From positions 29,137 through 93,136 of the forward strand of contig NW_025777544.1 of the NCBI RefSeq assembly GCF_021130785.1: DNA of 64,000 nucleotides. Reading direction: 5' to 3'. The stretch comes from Homalodisca vitripennis. Lineage: Eukaryota > Arthropoda > Insecta > Hemiptera > Cicadellidae. The notes beneath the pieces were generated by a model, which was given only the letters and a program-made list of their open reading frames with translations, had not been told where the DNA came from and ran no database searches. Of this stretch, positions 55,776 through 64,000 are shown one piece after another. A program made the translations under genes and the position numbers. Within the stretch, counting starts at the first letter, position 1, and the number at the start of each line of letters is the position of its first letter.

Positions 55776-55940
55776 AAATAAAAGAATAAAGCCTTAACGC
55801 AGGTGGGGTATATTGAGAAAGTTTCATTATCCTGGGGCTCCTTCGTAAAGTCAATATGGTCACTTCATTAGATTTACCGCTATGAGATTAAACCCCTTTA
55901 CTATTTTAGGTATAAAACCCACAATAATTTGTTTCTTTCC
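55776..55940. repeat. Dispersed repeat family B, copy 3
   Basis: AATAAAAGAATAAAGCCTTAACGCAGGTGGGGTATATTGAGAAAGTTTCATTATCCTGGGGCTCC aligns with copy 2 (31774-31935) and more weakly with copy 1 (30115-30250). The following GGTCAGCAGTAAATATCTCGTTAG (56199) recurs near 45179, so the parent element may be longer than 400 bp. Confidence 0.85.
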
Positions 55941-57547
55941 AATATTACAATAATATGAGAAAAATAGGTTATAGGTATAAACAAAAAGAAAATTTAAACT
56001 TATTAATTTCGATAAATAATGGTTTCTTATTTTTCTATAAAGTCTATATTATTCTAAAATTAGTAATTGATAGTAGTAGACTTATAGTAGTTCACCGTTA
56101 CTATAAATCTTATAATAAGTACATGAGCACAGTACACGATAGTACTAGAGACAAGTATCAAGATGTTACTATGTGTTACATCGCAGATGTGTTTTTAGGT
56201 CAGCAGTAAATATCTCGTTAGCTCTATATACAACTCTCAAGAAGTTTGCTATTAATATTACTTAGAGCAACTATAAACTTTGTAGACCATCATATTATGT
56301 GATATCTTTGTCAGTTTAATGAACAGAAGCAAACTACAAATATTTATATTTAAAATGTATATTTATAATAATTATATTTATAATTTGTAATCGACTAATA
56401 AAATGTTATAAACCTAAAATATGAAGCAAACATTCTCGTTTAACACATTCTTTATAAAATATCAATCGGTTTTTTCAGCACATGTTTCATAATTTATTAC
56501 AATAATTTTACTGGTTAGGTGTATTTATGTTTACGTATGTATAAGTATGTCCATATTTAGTTATAAGAGATAAATATGCACAGTTTTTTCTAACACTAAT
56601 TCCTAATTTAGACATTATAATATCGTTTTTATTGCCTTAAATAAAAATTAAATTGTTAAAACACAATAATTATTCTACTGTATATAACTTTATTAAATAA
56701 TCTTAAATATTAGGAGACGTTACTTGCTAATTTTAATAAGTTATTCTATATCAATCAAATCGAGTCCATATGAATAATCTAAAACTTGTGTTTGTTAGTT
56801 TAAAGAATAACTTATTATCTTATAAATAATTATATTTTCGCTTTTTAAATAAGTTCCAATCTGGTCTAGTTGTGCTTAGTTGCATAAGTCGACCTAACCG
56901 TACGATGGTAATACATAATTCTATATATGATTGTAATTAAAGAATGCTCTTATAATAATAAAAATTCACTGTTAGAAAAATTATTTTAAAGTTCATTTTT
57001 AAAATGGTATCATGGACCTTAGTTATAAGCATGAGATGTTCATTTGTCCATATAATATTTTAACGTTATGATATCTTATTATAATGTAACACATATGTCA
57101 TACAGATTGTAACGGTTGTTTTTAGTAGGGTGCAAAAATGTTATTAGTTCTGTAGTTTACGCGGATAGTTGCAGCTAGCAGGGTACTTTCCAGGGACTCA
57201 GAGAAGTTTCGCATTTCGATTTTAAGTTTCTGACTATGAAACTCAGTGTATTTAAAAATATCTATTAATGTGATCACAGCCACGGTTTCATTATCGCCAA
57301 CATCTTAAAGGATAAATCGCCAGGTAGAGTTTTTAAGTTAATGTTACCAGCTTGCAACATCATCATGGAGTAGAGTGAATAGAATAAAAGGAAGTATTTT
57401 ATTTGGGAACTTGGAGTTAATTTAAAGGGAGTATCAAGGCCCTATGACTATGCATTGTTTTAAAAGCTATGTACAGTACTAATTTTATCAGTCAGCAACT
57501 CGTCCCAGAGAAGTGTCATTACACAGTATCAGGCAAAATGTTTTAAA

Positions 57548-57619
<72 letters not shown>

Positions 57620-60600
57620 GAATATATATATATATATATATATATAGAATGAATATTTAAAATATTTCAGTGTGCATTTAATATATAAATTACAGACCAC
57701 AATCTGTAATTTAAATACATACAGGTGTATGGCATATTAAATATTAATTTTAAAAAAGTAAGAAAAAGTGACTTGCAAATACGAACAATATTTTTTTATT
57801 AATCAAGATGGCTTCGTTAGAGGAACAATTCAGTTTTGATGAGGAGTATCGTTATCTTAAAATTTATTGGAGAGGGGCTTATTGTAAGTCAGAAATAATG
57901 TAATTGGCTTGTTCGTGCTCCAAAGAATCGAGACCCTAAACCTAAGCTTTCGGTGCTGAACTTTCACATTTTTATTATGTTTACTCCCACCTCTTTGTAC
58001 GCCCTTATGGAACTAGGAGTATTGTATATAAGTTTATTTAAATAATTAAATGTTAAAGAATTAAATTCAAACTAATACTTAATAATTTAAATACATTTTC
58101 ATTTCAGCAATAATTTTTCAAACAAAATATTTGTTACTGGTTTTGAATTATTCGAATATATTGAAAATAAGATTCACATTATAATGATTTTTTTTAGAAT
58201 GTTATGTGTGGTTTGTTAAATAAAAACAGTACATTTTACACAGTTTACCTTTTCAAAAATTATATTTTTCACTCTTCTTTAGAAAAACCCGTTATGAATA
58301 TTTTAATAATCAAACTTCGGAAATATTTTTTGTTTTAAAGTTATAAAACACTAAAAAATTATAAAACGCACAATTTTAGGGATTTGCTAATTTATTTCCA
58401 AATAAAAAATAAGTGGCATTCACACAGACAATTACAACTAAGGATTTCGAATTTTCTAATGTAAGGAAATCAAAAACTTAATATACATTTACTTGAAAAA
58501 TTACAAAATACAATTAAAATGGAAATTCTTTTTTTTAAATATTTTAACTACAGAATTAAACTACCGATAGTGAGAAAATGTTTAATTAGATATAAAAATT
58601 AATGATTTGAAAGTAAAATAAGAAATAAAATTAGCAATGGCAAGGGCAAAAGGACAGCATGGGCAGAGTTTTTTTTTCTAATTGTAAATATCCTTTATTA
58701 TTTTGTAGTACTAAACCGGAAAAAAATTTGAAAAGAACGGTATAAGTAGAGGTGATCCCTTAGTACTTTTTGTAATAACATAAATTTATTTGTAATTATC
58801 TGAAACCAAATGAACAAAGGCATATAGAAAATGAGTAATTTATTTAATGATGATACAATGTACTCTTGAAAATTTATAACTACAAGATAATCAGTAAATC
58901 TAGTGTAAGAAATATACATAGAAGTTCTTATTTTTTATTTTTGATATGAACGTATAAAGCTAAATAATGTATAGTAATAAGTTTTAGGGTATTTAAGTTT
59001 TCAGTTAATTTAATTGTATTGAAAAACTGGTTATTTAGTTACTTACCTTCTTAAATTTTATTACTAAACAGTTGGCTCGAAAGATTCGGCATTGGGCCAC
59101 GTTATGGAATTCATAAAGTAATTATTTTAAGGGCATATAATTTTGTTACTCACTAATAAAAAACATTTACTGCAGCCAACACAACGTCTGTTCGCTCGAT
59201 AGCCCAAAACCGCTCGAATGGCGAGGGCCGTGTCACCACGTTAGTCTCATACTCGCTTTACTTCAAGAGATAGCTATAGTAAGTCCTGTTTGAATATACT
59301 CGACCGTTTCTCAACACCTTATCTTTTTACGCATTAGGACCTCAAATGACAGTTTTTAAAAATTTATTGTTCGCTATAAAGCAATTGTTTTATATTTACA
59401 ATTGTTACGTTGGAATTCTTTTTTGCCCTATGAGAATAAATAATTTCGAACATATTTTCTCTAATGTAGTTGAGTAGGGTTTTTAATTTACTGCATCCAT
59501 ACGCATGTTAAGTCGAACGCGTAAACAGCCAGACTACCGAGGGTGGCGTTATCTCGCAAGGGCTTAAAATCTACACGGACTATAAAACCGTTTTCTAGTA
59601 TTTAAAAATATAGCCACTACATTTATTTTGTACCGCACAATCAGAATAACTATAAGTTAATAAAGACCTCACTTTATTTTATAATCATTGAAAAAGCGAT
59701 GACTGTTTGACTTACTCCTGTTGTACTGTTGATAATAAATTAAATAATAAGAATAATATGGATTTATTTGTATATCTCATGTGAGACAAGGAGAATAGCT
59801 CTCTACCAGATTCTAGAACTCAAGTCTGTGACAGCGTCATATTTTAGTATTTGCACTACGAGGAAAGTGGAATTGAGCTAAAACTGACTTTGATTCAACA
59901 CTTACTGCCATAGCTACGTTATGTATAGTAGATCATCTAAAAGCAGCTCAGAAATAAATAATACACTTATATCACTTAAAACTGTTTAACTGTTACTTTT
60001 TTGGCTGAATTTAACTAAACAGGTACAAAAAAAAGTCTACTTAGAATAGTTAATCAGAGTGGTTTTTAAAGTCTATTATTACAGTTCATGTTTTATGTAC
60101 TAATTAAGTACAATATTTATTTATGAAGGTAACATTGAATTCAACTTTTTCCATAAAAACACCTGTTTCTTCGTGAAATCCATTAAATATTTACAATAAT
60201 ATTCAGTCTTTTAAAAATTTGTTTTAGTTGTAATACTTTTCATAAATTAAATTTATAATAAGAAGATTTTTATTATTAATACGTTAAAAACCGCATAGCA
60301 TAAAATATATAGTATTTAACATATGTAGGTTCAATGTTTTTCGAAATATCTAGAAATAATTATGGAAATACTTATATATAGTATTTAACATGTATCTATG
60401 TTTGTAGTTAGATTTCATATAAATCTGCCTGTTGCAATAATCTGCATGACGGAATTTAAATTACCTCCACGAAATTTGAACCCGGTTCTCTCACTTTCCG
60501 TGCGAGTATTACCACCACTATCCCACAAATCCCTTACTTTTTTCTATTTGCTTTTACTTTACCATTTCTATTACATATATGTTTTTAATAACCAAACTAA

Positions 60601-63600
60601 CATATAATCGAAAGATAAAGTATCTGTCACAACGTAAAAGTAATTAGTAATATAATTTTTCGAACCATTTATTTTTGAAACATAATCTTATGTCACACAT
60701 ATTTTTAAAGCCATTTACAGACCGATATTACCAAATATAAAATTTTTGCTTGCTTTTAGGTTTTGTTTTGCTATCATTACACCTAGAACAAATTGGAATA
60801 TTTGGAGCATTTATTCACTACATGAGCCCTTAAAACGCATATATTTGTCCCAGCCTACATTTATGTTTAATATGAATATGTTTGCAGTTGACCCAGAACC
60901 ATCCTCTAAAATATAGATAGAAAGGTAGGATCATTAATACTTTTTCCACTAAGGTTTAATAAGCACAATAAATTGATCATTATTAAAATATTCCTTTTAA
61001 CACCATGTTTTTATTGAAACAATTAAAACCATACCATTGTTAGATTAATAACTATAGTTCAGTCACTAAAAAGATAACAAATAATATTTACAAAACACAA
61101 TTTGAAAGTTGAACAGTTTATAAAAGTATATATATAATTTTTCAAGGGAGTTTGCTAAGAGCGTAAATAAAAAATGATAGGAATTATTTTAAAATTGTAT
61201 AAAAATGTAATGAATAAACTAAATTCAAACCGGGAATCTCTACGACGTATTCAAGCCCCTCTTAGTAACACTCGTACATAGAGGACTTAATTATAACCAT
61301 TGAAATGTAAGGAAAAGTAACACTTCCCTTTCATAAGCAACTCTGAAGTGCCCCTTAGCTGATACTCCCACAAACACCAGCGTCTGTATCTTTGGTTTGT
61401 TCGCTACTGAGTTATATTTAACGTTCAAAATAAAAACCAGGAAAAATATTATTTAATTCACAAAACATTCAGGATTAACTTTTAATAATATTGTAATAAT
61501 ATGGTATTAACAATGTTTAAAGAAAAGAAACTAGATTAAACCTGCAACGATTAATTATATGAAATACTGCGATGATACCTGATACTCTAAAAAAATTCTA
61601 ATACTATCTAGTTAAATAGTCGTATGATTATTTGTTTCAAAAGTTATACATACATCGCAAATTCCTATTCCTTATTTCATAAAAGAGATCTTTCTATTTA
61701 TTTTAGAAAAGCATTTCTTCCTAGTAAAAATTAAATAAATAAGCGTTTTAAAAAAACAACCAAGAAAACACAGACCAAGATTGTCATGAAAAAATATGAG
61801 ATTCTTATTTTTCTTATGATTTCAAAAGTTAATTATTCAGTTTCAAAATAATTTGACATCATTAATTAGAAGTATATTATAAGGAGTAGTCGTAGGTAGG
61901 TATAAATTGAATAAAGAAAGAAAGGAGGAGAAAGTTAGGGGCCGATAGTAATAATGGTTTTTTTTTACCGGTTCCCCTTCTTTATAACAATAAAATATAA
62001 GTAATATATTTCTAGTTATTATATAATTTCAATACAATTTTCTTTGTTCGGAATTGGAAATAAACAGTTAATTTATAAGTGTTACTATTAACATAATTGT
62101 CCTCCCTGGTAATATTTCCGTCTCAGCCAAATATTGTTTCTCTTATTAATGAATATTCAATTAATTACCAAAAGTGATGAGTATTATTGTCAACTTTTAT
62201 CTAATTGAATTATTAGTTTCACATTTCTTTTAGTGTTCTCACATTATTAAAAGTTTTAAAGTCTTATTCTTAATTATATTTTATAATTAATTTTTATTTT
62301 GTTACTAACATCAATATGTCAGTTAGTCCATGGTTTTAGGGTTATAAAAAAACAAGGTATCACAGAAGTTAAGAACCAATTAAATTAATTAATAACATAT
62401 TACCGAACTAAACATTTAAAATATATATACATGTGGAGAAATATAACTGACTAGCTTACGAATTTCTCGTATAAAACTGTTTTTGTTTCATAGTTTTTGA
62501 GATTATTATAAAAAATCTTCCCGTATGTATCTAGTTACATATCTATAAATTTTAGCTGGCTATGAAGATATGACTACAAAAATGGTTGGAATATTTTCAA
62601 GAATAATTGCATAGTCAAAAGTGGAGGTAAAGGCAATCGTGTAGTTCATCATTATGCATTAAGGTATGTGAAACATTTTTGTTTATGGAAAATTCCTTAT
62701 GTAATCCATTATTTTCGTATGCCGTTAAGAGGTACTAAAATTACATTGAAATACGTTGTCGTGTGATTTCTTGCACACACGGTGTGGAGATTTTTTAAAT
62801 ATTAGTTGAAAAATATGATAAGTTAGTATACCTAAATTACATAACGTAGCATAGTATATAGAAGTGTAGAATCAATGTGAATGTGGGATTTAGATCAAGT
62901 TCACTTAAACTATTAATGTAGTGTATGAATTTTCACGCTGTCCGAATCTCGACTCCTGGGATTTGGAGTCTTGTTCGTTTGAAGGTTCGTAAACACAACG
63001 ACAATAAATAAAAGTTCTAACGTAGATGTTACACTCAGAGTACCATTAAAATTTAATTTGTATTTGACGGAAAATTCTCCACAAATCATTTGTCATTTGC
63101 AAATATAAATTTCTAAATTTTATTTCAAAATTTAAAAACAGAGGACAGATGGTAAATAGAAAGAGATGGATGCAAGTTATAACTTGGCATTTATTTTATC
63201 TCTTCTTCAAACTATTTATTTTTTAACTAGAAAAAATATCCTAAAAATAGTGCAAAATATTTTTTATACCGTGTATAGTATCGTAATCTACAGCATACAC
63301 AATCATCAAGATCCAATATTTTAGATAATCAGCTGTATACACTTTTATTTAAAACGTTTATATACGAATTGCACAAAATTTGAAATAGATAGAATTTTTC
63401 AATCTCTTTGCAGAATAATATAAGAGGTACGACGTTAAAACTGTTATCAATAGTTTTATATAAAATATTAATTGGCAATTCATAGGTATGTATTCAAAAT
63501 AAAACACAAAGTTCATAGGACTCGGTTATATTTTAAATATACAAACCATTAGATAATATGCATACTGTTGGTTTTCATGTACTAAAATATCCAAAACAAC

Positions 63601-64000
63601 TGGCGTAAACGTCACGTTTCAAGACATCAATAATTTTAACCACTAAAATTGTCCGCTCTGTTGTATTCCGTTGACATGGTCGTTGCATATGTTCATGTTT
63701 TTAACGGCCGATGTAATTACACTCGTTTCAACTCGAAAATAAATGCTGGCAGGAAAATTGCTTTTTCAGAACAATCTGCTTGTTTATGTCACAGCATCTG
63801 AAAATCCATAGCTAAATATAATTACTATAGTTTTAATCTTATAAAATATATAATATTAATAATGATAATCTAAATTAATGTTTCTAATCGTCATGAGTTA
63901 GTTTTATTACATCTCAAATTATAATAGGACGTATAATAGGTAAGCAACAAGGGAATAAAAAGCCCATCTTTCTCCTGGGCTTAGTCAAATGGTTTCTTCC
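55941..64000. other. AT-rich DNA, no gene seen
   Basis: No supported gene. A compound (CA)n-(TA)n microsatellite lies at 57551-57645. The stretch at about 59060-59600 is richer in CG dinucleotides (GCTCGAATGGCGAGGGCCGTG, GAACGCGTAAACAGCC) and may be an old repeat, with no clear ends. Confidence 0.5.
57551..57645. repeat. Compound (CA)n-(TA)n microsatellite
   Basis: About 24 CA units, then TA tracts split by AGAA. The minus-strand open frame (Val/Cys then Ile/Tyr repeats) is an artefact. Confidence 0.95.

Noticed and set aside
57488..57700. Val/Cys and Ile/Tyr repeat frame
   Set aside because: Translation of the compound CA/TA microsatellite.

Overview
The window looks like AT-rich arthropod nuclear DNA, most likely from a hemipteran-type insect. 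The grounds are long (TA)n and (TG)n microsatellites, a Jockey-like non-LTR relic, a pogo-class DNA transposon, and promoters made of a TATA box followed about 30 bp later by the arthropod initiator TCAGT. I saw no convincing host protein gene. The species call is inference.

The main object is a complete Maverick/Polinton (adintovirus-like endogenous DNA virus) at 1331-21480, 20,150 bp. It has 276-bp terminal inverted repeats that match base for base by eye, and a perfect 6-bp target duplication CTTATT on both sides. Nearly every gene is on the minus strand. From right to left they are: protein-primed family B DNA polymerase; DDE integrase with a chromodomain; FtsK/HerA-type packaging ATPase; a protein with a viral Cys/His motif and a GT14-like glycosyltransferase region; a conserved Polinton protein ending in a DDPNEL-type motif; three paralogous fibre-like proteins; a phospholipase A2-domain protein; an adenovirus-type cysteine protease; the penton-type minor capsid protein; the double-jelly-roll major capsid protein; five small accessory genes; a 1-kb non-coding region with three repeat families; a small possible OB-fold gene with a 5' UTR intron; and a spliced gene running from a signal-peptide exon to a RING-finger exon. 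Together these supply replication, integration, capsid assembly and maturation, packaging and probable host interaction.

Many core genes are split by single-base frameshifts, mostly at or beside short homopolymer runs, with few nonsense changes. With the identical TIRs and perfect TSD, this points to consensus indel errors or very recent decay. I describe the breaks but do not repair them.

The flanks (1-1330 and 21487-64000) are AT-rich and largely gene-free. They hold many microsatellites, at least two dispersed repeat families, a truncated reverse transcriptase relic (about 28.1-29.0 kb), a pogo/Tigger-type transposon with 23-bp TIRs and TA duplication (37994-40877), a 26-35 bp minisatellite (41.16-41.34 kb) and a sharply bounded G-rich, strand-asymmetric segment (42.36-43.42 kb) of unknown origin.
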